Program-made: the position numbers and the translations under genes
NCBI GenBank assembly: GCA_965200035.1
Contig: OZ241334.1
Span: 2,046,001-2,110,000, forward strand
Direction of reading: 5' to 3'
DNA from: UBA1952 sp965200035
GTDB lineage: Bacteria; Bacteroidota; Bacteroidia; Chitinophagales; Chitinophagaceae
DNA length: 64,000 nucleotides
The notes under the pieces: generated by a model
The model's database searches: none
Seen by the model: the letters and a program-made list of their open reading frames with translations, nothing else
What the model was told of the DNA's origin: nothing
Part shown: in pieces, positions 17,624 to 25,922 of the stretch
Layout of the letters: each line of letters begins with the position of its first letter
How positions within the stretch are numbered: the stretch's first letter is position 1

Positions 17624-18877
17624 ATGTCTGATATTGCTATTAAAGTAGATGGCCTTGGAAAGTTCTACCGGCTCGGAGAAATAGGAACCGGCACCATTAG
17701 TCAGGATCTTAATCGCTGGTGGGCCCGCATGCGCGGCAAGGAAGATCCTTTCGCGCTGGTGGGAGAGAGCAATGATCGTACCCAGAAGGGGAAGGGCAAT
17801 ATCGTTTGGGCCATAAAAGATATTGCATTTGAAGTAAAAAAAGGCGAGGTATTGGGCATCATTGGTCGCAATGGCGCTGGTAAATCTACTTTACTGAAAC
17901 TCTTGTCTAAGGTGACCCGCCCTTCTGCGGGCAGTATTAAGATTCATGGACGCATTGCTTCGCTGCTCGAGGTAGGCACCGGCTTTCACCCCGAACTGAC
18001 CGGCCGCGAAAATATCTTTCAGAACGGTGCTATTCTGGGCATGACGAAGGCAGAGATCAAAAGCAAATTTGACGAGATTGTTGATTTTTCGGGTGTGGAG
18101 CGTTATATAGATACACCGGTAAAGCGTTATTCATCAGGTATGTATGTACGGCTGGCTTTTGCCGTGGCAGCGCATTTGGAGCCGGAAATTCTGATCGTTG
18201 ACGAGGTGCTGGCTGTAGGCGATGTAGAGTTCCAGAAGAAGTGCTTGGGAAAGATGAAGGACGTAAGCGTGAATGACGGCCGGACTGTGCTTTTTGTGAG
18301 TCATAACTTACCGGCGGTTCGACAACTATGTGATAATGCATTATACCTGAAATTTGGAGAGTTGATGGCTCAAGCACCCGTAGAAATTATATTAGATTTA
18401 TATAAAATTGATTCCGAGGATATTGACTATAAGATTGATTCAAACCTAGAGAATGAATTTGTTAAGATTGAATCAGTGAATTTTTTTGGAAAAGATGGAT
18501 CTAAGAACCTAAAAATTGAAGATAATATAATTATCAGTACGAACTTCGAATGCAAAATTGAGAATAGAACTTTAGGATTTAGCTATAATATTTACAATGA
18601 TGAAGATATCTTGATCTTTGAGGCATATGCGCCATTCGCATCAAATAAGGATTCTGATACAAAGAATTACACTGTAGACATTATTATACCTGGATTTTTG
18701 TTGAATTCGGGCAAATATCGTGCTAGCTTAATTTTTGCAGAGGCTCAAAAATATATTCTTTTATCTACGGATAAGATATTTACTTTTAGCATAGAAGAAA
18801 CATTTGCAAATGTTGGTAATACATTAGTTAAAATTCCCGGTATAATCAGACCAAATATAAAACATGTTATTAGATAA
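17624..18877 (+). CDS. wzt: Wzt-like ABC exporter ATPase with C-terminal extension (mosaic gene)
   Basis: 417 residues. The ATPase domain (about 1-235) has Walker A IIGRNGAGKSTLL near residue 87, Q-loop region LLEVGTGFHPELTGRENI typical of polysaccharide exporters, signature YSSGMYVRLAFA, Walker B ILIVDEVLAVGD and H-loop VSHNL. Residues about 260-417 form a beta-rich C-terminal domain like the substrate-recognising domain of Wzt proteins. Base composition drops sharply near 18340-18390, exactly between the two domains: the ATPase part is near 50% GC, the rest about 25-35% by eye. This points to replacement of the specificity domain by recombination. Its stop overlaps the next gene by 14 bases. 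Confidence 0.95.
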   Translation: MSDIAIKVDGLGKFYRLGEIGTGTISQDLNRWWARMRGKEDPFALVGESNDRTQKGKGNIVWAIKDIAFEVKKGEVLGIIGRNGAGKSTLLKLLSKVTRPSAGSIKIHGRIASLLEVGTGFHPELTGRENIFQNGAILGMTKAEIKSKFDEIVDFSGVERYIDTPVKRYSSGMYVRLAFAVAAHLEPEILIVDEVLAVGDVEFQKKCLGKMKDVSVNDGRTVLFVSHNLPAVRQLCDNALYLKFGELMAQAPVEIILDLYKIDSEDIDYKIDSNLENEFVKIESVNFFGKDGSKNLKIEDNIIISTNFECKIENRTLGFSYNIYNDEDILIFEAYAPFASNKDSDTKNYTVDIIIPGFLLNSGKYRASLIFAEAQKYILLSTDKIFTFSIEETFANVGNTLVKIPGIIRPNIKHVIR

Positions 18878-19439
18878 AATAATAAAAAAATATTTACAAT
18901 CATTTAGAGTAAAAATATATAAAGGCTTAAATAATAATAAAAATGTCATTGGTAATCCCATAATTAGGCAACCTGCTCTATTTGTTGGGATAGGAAAAAT
19001 TTTCTTTGGTGTAGATGTGACTTTAGGATATTATCCATCCCCACATTTTTATAATGGCTCAATATATATTGAAAGTAGAAGTTATGAATCTGAAATTGTG
19101 TTTGGAGACAACATAATTGCCAATAATAATTTATGTATTGTATGTGACCGCACTAAAATAACAGTAGGCAGTAGGACGCTGATAGGTGTCAATGTGACCA
19201 TAACGGACTCAGACTTTCACGGTATCCATCCAGAAAATAGAAACAACGGTAAATATATTTGCAAACCGGTAATTATTGAAGAGAATGTCTTTATAGGGAA
19301 TAATTGCACTATATTAAAAGGTGTAACGATTGGTGAAAATTCAATAGTAGCAAATGGTTCAATTGTTATAAAAGACGTTCAGTCCAATACGATTGTTGGC
19401 GGGAATCCAGCTAAACTAATAAAATCTGTTTTTGAATAA
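18864..19439 (+). CDS. Hexapeptide-repeat acyltransferase (probable sugar O- or N-acetyltransferase)
   Basis: 191 residues, very AT-rich DNA. The left-handed beta-helix repeats are visible as IVFGDNIIANNNLCIVCD, ITVGSRTLIGVNVTITDSD then FHGIHPENR, and VFIGNNCTILKGVTIGENSI with VAAG-like VANGSIV. The ending TIVGGNPAKLIKSV is typical of the Wbb/CysE-like acetyltransferases of polysaccharide loci; the His in DFHGIH is at the usual catalytic place. It is translationally coupled to wzt. It would acetylate a sugar of the glycan or a nucleotide-amino-sugar made by the following genes; which one is not decidable. Confidence 0.85.
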   Translation: MLLDKIIKKYLQSFRVKIYKGLNNNKNVIGNPIIRQPALFVGIGKIFFGVDVTLGYYPSPHFYNGSIYIESRSYESEIVFGDNIIANNNLCIVCDRTKITVGSRTLIGVNVTITDSDFHGIHPENRNNGKYICKPVIIEENVFIGNNCTILKGVTIGENSIVANGSIVIKDVQSNTIVGGNPAKLIKSVFE

Positions 19440-19448
19440 CAGTCCTCT

Positions 19449-19841
19449 ATGAATGAACTTATCTTTCTTCCTAAAATATTAGACGATCGTGGAAATCTTA
19501 CCTTTTTAGAAAATCATAAACAGATTCCATTTAACATTGCGCGCGTATATTGGATATACGATGTGCCGGGGGGCGAGCAGCGGGGCGGGCATGCTTATGA
19601 AGAGCTTCAGGAAGTGATCATAGCACTTTCAGGTGCCTTTGATGTTGTGTTAAATGATGGGAAAGAGGAAAAAAGAATTACTTTGAACAGATCTTATCAT
19701 GGATTGCTTATTCCTAAAATGATCTGGCGCCATCTGGAGAACTTTTCTACCAATGCTGTTGCATTAATTGCAGCAGACAAGGCTTATGACGAAAAAGATT
19801 ATCTCCGGGATTTTGAAGATTATAAAAGGAGAATCAAATGA
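19449..19841 (+). CDS. FdtA/QdtA/WxcM-like cupin, sugar 3,4-ketoisomerase paralogue 1
   Basis: 130 residues, one cupin domain. Known relatives convert dTDP-4-keto-6-deoxyglucose to the 3-keto sugar ahead of a C3 aminotransferase. The family pattern is clear: ILDDRGNLTFLENHKQIPFN, ARVYWIYDVPGGEQRGGHAY, then ALSGAFDVVLNDG and YHGLLIPKMIWRHLENFS. In the active-site motif the second of the two usual histidines is replaced: RGGHAY has His48 but Tyr50. So activity may be altered or lost, or the protein may have another product. Its stop overlaps the ATG of a second paralogue by four bases. Confidence 0.88.
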   Translation: MNELIFLPKILDDRGNLTFLENHKQIPFNIARVYWIYDVPGGEQRGGHAYEELQEVIIALSGAFDVVLNDGKEEKRITLNRSYHGLLIPKMIWRHLENFSTNAVALIAADKAYDEKDYLRDFEDYKRRIK

Positions 19842-20257
19842 TAAAGAAGCCGTCCGTATATGATTGCTCGCTGATCACATTGCCCAAAATAGCTCACCGT
19901 AAAGGAAATCTTACCGCTATTCATAATTCTTCGGAAATTCCTTTTAACATAAAACGCATTTTTTATTTGTATGATATACCAGGCGGCGAAAGCCGTGGCG
20001 CTCATGCACATGAAATATGTCATCAGTTTTTAGTAGCGACGAGTGGCAGTTTTGAAGTATTGTTAGATGATGGAAAAATTCAGCGCCAAATTCAGCTAAA
20101 CCGACCTTATACTGGGTTGCATATACCCCCTATGATATGGGCAAGTGAGATTAATTTTTCTTCCGGCTCTGTATGTCTCGTATTGGCTTCGGAATTGTAT
20201 GACGCCAATGATTATATAAGAGATTATGCTGATTTTTTAACATTGTCAAATGGCTGA
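19838..20257 (+). CDS. FdtA/QdtA/WxcM-like cupin, sugar 3,4-ketoisomerase paralogue 2
   Basis: 139 residues. It aligns along its whole length with the preceding cupin: HRKGNLTAIHNSSEIPFNIK, RIFYLYDIPGGESRGAHAHE, SGSFEVLLDDGK and YTGLHIPPMIWASEINFS. Unlike paralogue 1 it keeps both motif histidines (His56 and His58 in RGAHAH), so this is the likelier active dTDP-4-keto-6-deoxyhexose 3,4-ketoisomerase. It overlaps the preceding and following genes (8 bases with the PLP enzyme), meaning tight translational coupling. The expected partner aminotransferase is encoded at 22639. The enzymes that make the substrate (RmlA, RmlB) are not in the window. Confidence 0.9.
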   Translation: MIKKPSVYDCSLITLPKIAHRKGNLTAIHNSSEIPFNIKRIFYLYDIPGGESRGAHAHEICHQFLVATSGSFEVLLDDGKIQRQIQLNRPYTGLHIPPMIWASEINFSSGSVCLVLASELYDANDYIRDYADFLTLSNG

Positions 20258-21203
20258 TACCTTTAACGGATTTGTTATTAATCCTGAAGCTTATTGGCGT
20301 CCGGCTTATAGAATATCGCCATATAATACATCTTTTGTAGCACAGAATCAAAAGATTGCTATTGCCAAAAAAATAGAGCCGGAAAAACTGCAATCCTGTT
20401 TTGGATCTCATTTTATGTGGTGCAATAATGGTAAGCAGTCCATTTATAAAGCTCTGGAATGTTATAGCTTAAAAGAGGAGGATGAAGTATGGATTATCAC
20501 TACATCCGGGAATAAATATATTAGCAGTTGTGTAACCAATGAGATTGAAAAGTTCTGTAAGTGGTCGCAGGAAAAGACAGATAAAACAAGGCTCATTTTT
20601 GTAAACCATGAATTTGGATTCTGTTTTCCGGAACTGCAATCTCTAAAGGTGCATAACCTACCTATTATTGAGGATCGTGCGCTCAGTTTTGCTTCTACAG
20701 ATCAAGACAATAAAACAGGCACTATAGGCGATTTTGTGATTTATAGCCTTCCAAAATTTTTCCCGGTAAATATGGGAGGGGTTTTACAGTGCAATAATCC
20801 GCTTTTATATAAAGAAACAAATAAAAATGAGCAATTGGATAGCTATCTAGCATCCCTTGTAACATTCTATTTAAATGAGAAAGCAGCTATCCGGGAACAG
20901 CGGTTATCAAATTATCTGTACCTGGACGATAAATTAGGCTCGTTCGGCTTCCAACCCCAGTTTACACTCTCTGAAAAAGAAATTCCCGGTGTATTCATGT
21001 TCCGGGCAGCAGGCATAGATTTGCCGCGGCTAAAAATATTTATGCAGCAAAATGGCGTTGAATCAAGTATTTTTTATGGTGAAGACAGCTATTTTATCCC
21101 GGTGCATCAGGGGTTGAACAGCGGTGATCTGGATTTTTTCTGTTCTTTGATCTTATATTTTCTCGAAAAGTATGGAAATCAGCAATTTACAACTTGGCAG
21201 TAA
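20250..21203 (+). CDS. Divergent DegT/DnrJ/EryC1/StrS-like PLP enzyme
   Basis: 317 residues, shorter than the usual 360-390. The fold is recognisable only from key points: FMWCNNGKQSIYKALECY in place of the normal substrate-loop segment, LPIIEDRALSFAS with the Asp that contacts the PLP ring nitrogen, and GDFVIYSLPKFFPVNMGGVL with the Schiff-base Lys near residue 169. The first 40 residues (FVINPEAYWRPAYRISPYN) do not look like a standard DegT start. It could be a sugar aminotransferase with unusual specificity or a dehydratase-like relative. It lies between two ketoisomerases and an acyltransferase gene and overlaps the latter by 32 bases. Confidence 0.72.
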   Translation: MADTFNGFVINPEAYWRPAYRISPYNTSFVAQNQKIAIAKKIEPEKLQSCFGSHFMWCNNGKQSIYKALECYSLKEEDEVWIITTSGNKYISSCVTNEIEKFCKWSQEKTDKTRLIFVNHEFGFCFPELQSLKVHNLPIIEDRALSFASTDQDNKTGTIGDFVIYSLPKFFPVNMGGVLQCNNPLLYKETNKNEQLDSYLASLVTFYLNEKAAIREQRLSNYLYLDDKLGSFGFQPQFTLSEKEIPGVFMFRAAGIDLPRLKIFMQQNGVESSIFYGEDSYFIPVHQGLNSGDLDFFCSLILYFLEKYGNQQFTTWQ

Positions 21204-21675
21204 TGTAAAAATAGATGCTACCTCAAGCATCAATAATGTAGCCATTGGAGATGGGGTAAAAATTGCCAAATATTGCTCCATTTATGGAAGTAAGGAGGGA
21301 TTGCTGGAGATAGGCGACCACAGTTATGTAGGTATGTTCAGTATCCTTAACGGTTATGCAAAGACCCTGCGTATAGGTAAGCATGTATCTATTGCCCAAA
21401 ACGTAAATATCATGACGGACTCAGGGCCAAATGCCAGCGAGTTCATGCAGCAATTCTATCCGATAATAACCGGTGATGTAATCATTGAAGATCATGTCTG
21501 GATCGGTGCTGGTGTAACTATCATGCCTAATGTACATATCGGAAAGTGCAGCATTATCGCAGCAAATAGCTTTGTCTGTTCAGATGTCGAGACTTATTGC
21601 ATGTATGCTGGCAACCCGGCAAAATTGGTAAAAAGACTGGAGCAAATTGAGAAACATGACCGTCAGACAATTTAA
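21172..21675 (+). CDS. Hexapeptide-repeat acyltransferase
   Basis: 167 residues. The beta-helix hexads begin at once (LQLGSNVKIDATSSINNVAI, GDGVKIAKYCSIYG), then LRIGKHVSIAQNVNIMTDSG and VWIGAGVTIMPNVHIGKCSI. The end MYAGNPAKLVKRLEQIEK is the normal C-terminus of nucleotide-amino-sugar or galactoside acetyltransferases. No His in the classical D-x-H position is evident near MTDSGPNASEF, so the catalytic residue is unclear. It overlaps the divergent PLP gene by 32 bases and the next gene by 20. An FdtC-like N-acetylation of the 3-amino sugar is plausible but equally either of the two hexapeptide enzymes could do this. Confidence 0.82.
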   Translation: MEISNLQLGSNVKIDATSSINNVAIGDGVKIAKYCSIYGSKEGLLEIGDHSYVGMFSILNGYAKTLRIGKHVSIAQNVNIMTDSGPNASEFMQQFYPIITGDVIIEDHVWIGAGVTIMPNVHIGKCSIIAANSFVCSDVETYCMYAGNPAKLVKRLEQIEKHDRQTI

Positions 21676-22633
21676 TCCTCTAACTGATGCGGAAAAATGG
21701 AATGCCTTTATTCTTCAAAGCAAGAATAGCACCTTCCTTTTTAACCGGGGCTTTATGGACTATCATTCAGACCAGTTCATCGATCATTCGTTGCTGGTTC
21801 TTGATGATCAGGATAAGCTGTTAGCGTCATTGCCGGCTAATATTACAGAACGTAATGTGCTTGTATCGCATCAGGGGCTCACTTACGGCGGTATTATTTA
21901 TCAGCAGGCAGCTAAGCTGTCCTTCTGTATAGAGGTAGTATATCACCTCTTGAAATATTTGCATAGTGCCGGGATCCATCAATTCATCCTGAAGCAATTC
22001 CCGGCTTTCTTTAATAAAAGCGCTACCGACGAAATTGAATACATTCTTTTCCTGCTGGATGCTACCCTTTACCGGCGCGATGTAGCTTTTGTAATTGACC
22101 ATGCTAACTATATTCCATGTACCGGAAATATTCGCAGAGAAGGGATCAAAGCAGAAAGAAAAGGAGTACAGCTTATTGAAGATGATTGCCCGGATGAATT
22201 CTGGGAAAAGGTACTGGTACCTAACCTGAAAGAGCGCTTTGGCGTAGCGCCGGTACATACTCTGCAAGAAATTAAGTTACTTAAAGAAAGGTTCCCGGAC
22301 CATATCAGGCAATACAATGCGGTGCTGGATGGTCAGATCATGGCAGGAACTACCCTGTTCCTTACCCCTGAAGTGGCCCATTGCCAGTATATATCGGCTA
22401 CTAATGCCGGCAGGGCCAACGGATCGCTGAATTTCTTATTTAAAGAGCTGATCGATAAGGTATTGGTACAGCACCATTATTTTGATTTTGGCATCGTCAA
22501 TGAAAAGGAAGGAAGAGATATAAACCAAGGGATGCTCTTTTGGAAAGAATCTTTTGGGGGACGGGCCCGGCGACAGGATTTTTATAGTATTAACCCCGCA
22601 GCTTATCAAAAGCTGGAAAAATTTATAAAGTAA
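21656..22633 (+). CDS. GNAT/FemAB-like acyltransferase
   Basis: 325 residues from the ATG at 21656; a TTG nine bases earlier is in frame but less likely. The N-terminal part (KWNAFILQSKNSTFLFNRGF, MDYHSDQF) and the second half (FGVAPVHTLQEIKLLKERFP, IMAGTTLFLT, LNFLFKELIDKV, FDFGIVNEKEGRDINQGMLF with WKESFGG) match the FemAB-like/GNAT proteins often found beside FdtA/FdtB-type genes. The double GNAT fold transfers an acyl or aminoacyl group. A role in acylating the amino sugar, or adding an amino acid to it, is inference from neighbours. Confidence 0.78.
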   Translation: MTVRQFNPLTDAEKWNAFILQSKNSTFLFNRGFMDYHSDQFIDHSLLVLDDQDKLLASLPANITERNVLVSHQGLTYGGIIYQQAAKLSFCIEVVYHLLKYLHSAGIHQFILKQFPAFFNKSATDEIEYILFLLDATLYRRDVAFVIDHANYIPCTGNIRREGIKAERKGVQLIEDDCPDEFWEKVLVPNLKERFGVAPVHTLQEIKLLKERFPDHIRQYNAVLDGQIMAGTTLFLTPEVAHCQYISATNAGRANGSLNFLFKELIDKVLVQHHYFDFGIVNEKEGRDINQGMLFWKESFGGRARRQDFYSINPAAYQKLEKFIK

Positions 22634-22638
22634 GATAT

Positions 22639-23742
22639 ATGAATATCCCCTTTTTATCATTTGCATCAATGCATGCGCCTATAAAGGAAGAAATGATGCA
22701 GGCATTTGAGCAATTCTATGACAGCAATTATTTTGTGCTTGGGGAACGGGTAAAGCAATTTGAAAAAGATTATGCAGTATTTAACCAGGTAGGCTACAGT
22801 GTAGGCATCAGCAATGGGCTCGACGCCCTGCATATAGCCCTGCGCAGCCTGGGTATTGGCGCAGGCGATGAGATTATTATTCCTTCCAATACCTATATAG
22901 CCACACTGCTGGCAGCATCTTACGTTGGGGCAAAACCGGTGTTGGTAGAGCCTGATATTGATACCTATAATCTGAATCCTGCAAAAATAGAAGCAGCTAT
23001 TACCCCCAGGACACGTGCTATTATGCCTGTGCATCTTTATGGTCAGGCCTGTGAAATGGAGGCGATCATGACTCTTGCGGAAAAGCATGGACTCTATATA
23101 ATCGAAGATAATGCGCAATCGCAGGGCGCAGCCTATAAGGGAAGGCTTACAGGAAGCTGGGGGCATATTAACGGCACCTCATTTTACCCGGGTAAGAATC
23201 TGGGGGCGTTGGGCGATGCCGGCGCAGTTACGACCAATGACCCCGAACTGGCCTGTAAGGCCACTATATTGCGCAACTATGGTTCAGAGAAAAAGTATTA
23301 CAATGAAGTTATCGGTTACAACATGCGGCAGGATGAGTGCCAGGCCGCTTTCCTGTCTGTAAAGCTGAAGCACCTAAATGCCTGGACGCGCGAACGGCAG
23401 CAAATAGCTGGCTGGTATCAGGAAGAATTAAAAAATATTCCCGGACTGATACTGCCCCAAACGGCAGCCGGGGCCACTCATGTTTACCATCTTTATGTAG
23501 TGCGCATACAGCAACGGGATCAGCTGCAGCAGCATTTGCAGGAACAGGGCATCGGCACGCTGATCCACTATCCGGTACCGCCCCATTTACAAAAAGCTTA
23601 TGAATTCTTAGGTAAGGGAAAAGGCAGCTACCCGATAGCAGAAGAGATTGCATCAACCTGCCTAAGTTTGCCCCTCTGGCCGGGAATGACCCCGGAGATG
23701 GTACAGTATATAGCAAAGCAGATCAGCAACTTTCGCGCATGA
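22639..23742 (+). CDS. DegT/DnrJ/EryC1/StrS aminotransferase (FdtB/QdtB-like)
   Basis: 367 residues, normal length. It is a PLP-dependent sugar aminotransferase: FVLGERVKQFEKDYA, GISNGLDALHIALRSLGIG, DEIIIPSNTYIATLLAASYV, YIIEDNAQSQGAAYKG (Asp for PLP nitrogen, Gln), and FYPGKNLGALGDAGAV with the Schiff-base Lys near residue 185, then NYGSEKKYYNEVIGYNMRQD. The last segment and overall pattern agree with dTDP-3-amino-3,6-dideoxyhexose transaminases. With the ketoisomerases upstream it would make dTDP-Fuc3N or dTDP-Qui3N, to be acetylated by one of the acyltransferases. The next gene overlaps its stop by four bases. Confidence 0.92.
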   Translation: MNIPFLSFASMHAPIKEEMMQAFEQFYDSNYFVLGERVKQFEKDYAVFNQVGYSVGISNGLDALHIALRSLGIGAGDEIIIPSNTYIATLLAASYVGAKPVLVEPDIDTYNLNPAKIEAAITPRTRAIMPVHLYGQACEMEAIMTLAEKHGLYIIEDNAQSQGAAYKGRLTGSWGHINGTSFYPGKNLGALGDAGAVTTNDPELACKATILRNYGSEKKYYNEVIGYNMRQDECQAAFLSVKLKHLNAWTRERQQIAGWYQEELKNIPGLILPQTAAGATHVYHLYVVRIQQRDQLQQHLQEQGIGTLIHYPVPPHLQKAYEFLGKGKGSYPIAEEIASTCLSLPLWPGMTPEMVQYIAKQISNFRA

Positions 23743-24704
23743 TTATTGAAGATCAGCATATAATCAAAAAAACCAAAGTCTCAGTTGCGGTATTCTGCTA
23801 CAATCAGGAGGCAACGATCGCGCAGACCCTGGATAGCATTCTGGAGCAGGATTTTGATCAATCCTGGGAAATCCTTATCAGCGACGATGCCTCTACAGAC
23901 AAGACTCCTGATATCTGCCGGGCTTACCAGCAGCGGCATAAGGATAAAATAAGGCTTTCGCTGTATCCCCAAAATATCGGGGCTATGGAAAACTTCCGGG
24001 TAGCCATGCATACAGTAGCTGGTGAGTACATTACCTTCTGTGCCGGCGATGATTACTGGAACAATCCGGAAAAATTAAGTAAGCAATATTACTTTCTTAA
24101 AGCCCATCAGGATCATTCTATGATTCATACCGCTTACGAGATTTTACATCTGCCGGACAACCGATTTACCCCGGCGCCGGTACCGGCCGGCGCTGTGCCG
24201 GATAGTGAAAAAAGCTTATTGCTGAATGGAAACTTCGTAGGTGGGCTTACGGTTATGATTAAAGCGTCCGTTGTTAATGAAGCATTCAGGGCAGGCGTGC
24301 TCGATCAAGGTTTTCTGATGGAAGATTATCCCCTGTGGCTCTTTGCAACGGAGCACCAAAAGATTGGCTATTTAAACGAATCGACCGGAGTATGGAGGAA
24401 AAATGAAGAAAGCTTGTCAAACAGCCGGAATCTGGCAAAAAGACTTCGGTTTGAACTTTCGGTTGGTGAAATTCAACAGTTCTATGGCAAGCGCAGAGGC
24501 ATGACCAATGAATTAAAGCCTGTTTTGGACGAGTGGTATCGTTATATTCTGGGTCGCGCGCTGGCAGGCAAGGAAGAAAAGATTGCCGTCACCTGTATGA
24601 AAAAGCTGAAAGGGCTGGGTACCGCCAACCCGCGCGAGCGGCTCTATGCGCATCAATTGCTGGGCCGCCCGCTGTTTCGGCTAAGGAATGTTTTAAAGAA
24701 ATAA
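23739..24704 (+). CDS. Glycosyltransferase, family 2
   Basis: 321 residues. GT-A fold of family 2: VSVAVFCYNQEATIAQTLDS, ILISDDASTDKTPDI for the nucleotide, and YITFCAGDDYWNNPEK for the DxD-type metal site near residue 100. Two segments later, MEDYPLWLFATEHQKIGYLN matches the acceptor-side ED motif of inverting GT2 enzymes. No membrane helix, so a soluble or peripheral cytoplasmic enzyme. Overlaps the aminotransferase gene by four bases, which suggests, but does not show, that it may transfer the amino sugar made by that block. Confidence 0.9.
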   Translation: MIIEDQHIIKKTKVSVAVFCYNQEATIAQTLDSILEQDFDQSWEILISDDASTDKTPDICRAYQQRHKDKIRLSLYPQNIGAMENFRVAMHTVAGEYITFCAGDDYWNNPEKLSKQYYFLKAHQDHSMIHTAYEILHLPDNRFTPAPVPAGAVPDSEKSLLLNGNFVGGLTVMIKASVVNEAFRAGVLDQGFLMEDYPLWLFATEHQKIGYLNESTGVWRKNEESLSNSRNLAKRLRFELSVGEIQQFYGKRRGMTNELKPVLDEWYRYILGRALAGKEEKIAVTCMKKLKGLGTANPRERLYAHQLLGRPLFRLRNVLKK

Positions 24705-24790
24705 TAACTAAATGTTGTCTGGAAGGAAATTCTTTGCCTGCAACTTTGATCCAATGACATCCCATTTGCATTCTTACCTCTTGATTGATC

Positions 24791-25915
24791 GTGGCTAAAA
24801 TTCTTTTTATTACCCCTGATGACGATTACACAGGCGGTCCGGTTGCCATGCTGGGCCTGCTTAAAATAGTCTGTGATTTGAAATTGTATCATGCAGACGT
24901 ATGCATTCTGCAGCCACATGGAAAACTTATAAATGATTACAGGAAATATACGGATAAAATATTTTCTCCGGTTCATCAGCAAACCCTTTGGCAGCGTGTA
25001 AGAAATAAGCTGCTTTCCCGGAACATAGGCCGGGAGCAATTGCTTGCCCGCATCCGCAACTATGATGTGGTTATTTTGAATACGATTCTTGCACTGGACT
25101 ATTTCAGTCAGCAGGAGCTGGATAGTTTCAGCAGCCTTACTTTATGTACTTTCGAAATGCCTGTCGCCACCTCTTTTCTGCTGCAGGAAAGAGTTTACAA
25201 ATTATCTTCGCCTAAACTGATTTTTTCCCCGACCCCTGCGCTGAGCGTACTGCTGAAGCAGAATAAACTGGTAAAAGCAGAGATTATGCCGCTGAACCAA
25301 TATGTGATTCCTGATTATGTCAGACGGGGAGGCAGTGTTCGTCAGCCATCGTCTAAATTCCGTATTGGCATGATGGGCATGCCGGCCTGGGCAAAGGGAA
25401 TGGATTACTTTTTATGCATTGCCCAGCAATTTTTTGTGGCTTATCCGATACCGGACCTTCAATTTGTGCTGAAAGGTATTCCGGAAAGCAATATTTACTA
25501 CCAGATATATTCCAGGGATATTCATAATGCAGGATTAGAAGGCAGAGTGGTAATCGAAGGCAAAACACCTAATATTGGCGAATTCTATGAAACGCTGGAT
25601 GTACTGGCCCTTACATCACGTGAAGACACCTGCCCGAATATCATGATCGAAGCGGCACTCTTTAAGGTGCCGACTATTTGCTTCGAGCATAGTGGCGGGG
25701 CAGAGCCTTTTGTACAAAGTTACGGAGGCTACATCATTCCCTTTCTCGATATAGGGGATTATTGCAATGCGCTCAATAATTATTATGAGGACCGGAAGCT
25801 GCTGGAAATGCATGGCATGAAAGCCCGGGAATACGCCCTAGTAAATCACTGTGATCAGCATCTGATCGCTGCACAGTTTAATGCTGGTATGGCAGCGCTC
25901 CAAAATATGAACTAA
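24791..25915 (+). CDS. Glycosyltransferase, GT4-like
   Basis: About 374 residues. The start is uncertain: TTG at 24785 and GTG at 24791 are in frame; GTG gives VAKILFITPDDDYTGGPVAM, a normal GT-B start. The C-terminal half has FRIGMMGMPAWAKGMDYFL and DVLALTSREDTCPNIMIEAA, the EX7E-like donor site, then VPTICFEHSGGAEPFV. It is a retaining-type GT4 by pattern. An 80-base gap precedes it, without an obvious promoter or terminator, so it probably belongs to the same operon. Confidence 0.87.
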   Translation: MAKILFITPDDDYTGGPVAMLGLLKIVCDLKLYHADVCILQPHGKLINDYRKYTDKIFSPVHQQTLWQRVRNKLLSRNIGREQLLARIRNYDVVILNTILALDYFSQQELDSFSSLTLCTFEMPVATSFLLQERVYKLSSPKLIFSPTPALSVLLKQNKLVKAEIMPLNQYVIPDYVRRGGSVRQPSSKFRIGMMGMPAWAKGMDYFLCIAQQFFVAYPIPDLQFVLKGIPESNIYYQIYSRDIHNAGLEGRVVIEGKTPNIGEFYETLDVLALTSREDTCPNIMIEAALFKVPTICFEHSGGAEPFVQSYGGYIIPFLDIGDYCNALNNYYEDRKLLEMHGMKAREYALVNHCDQHLIAAQFNAGMAALQNMN

Positions 25916-25922
25916 CCGAACT

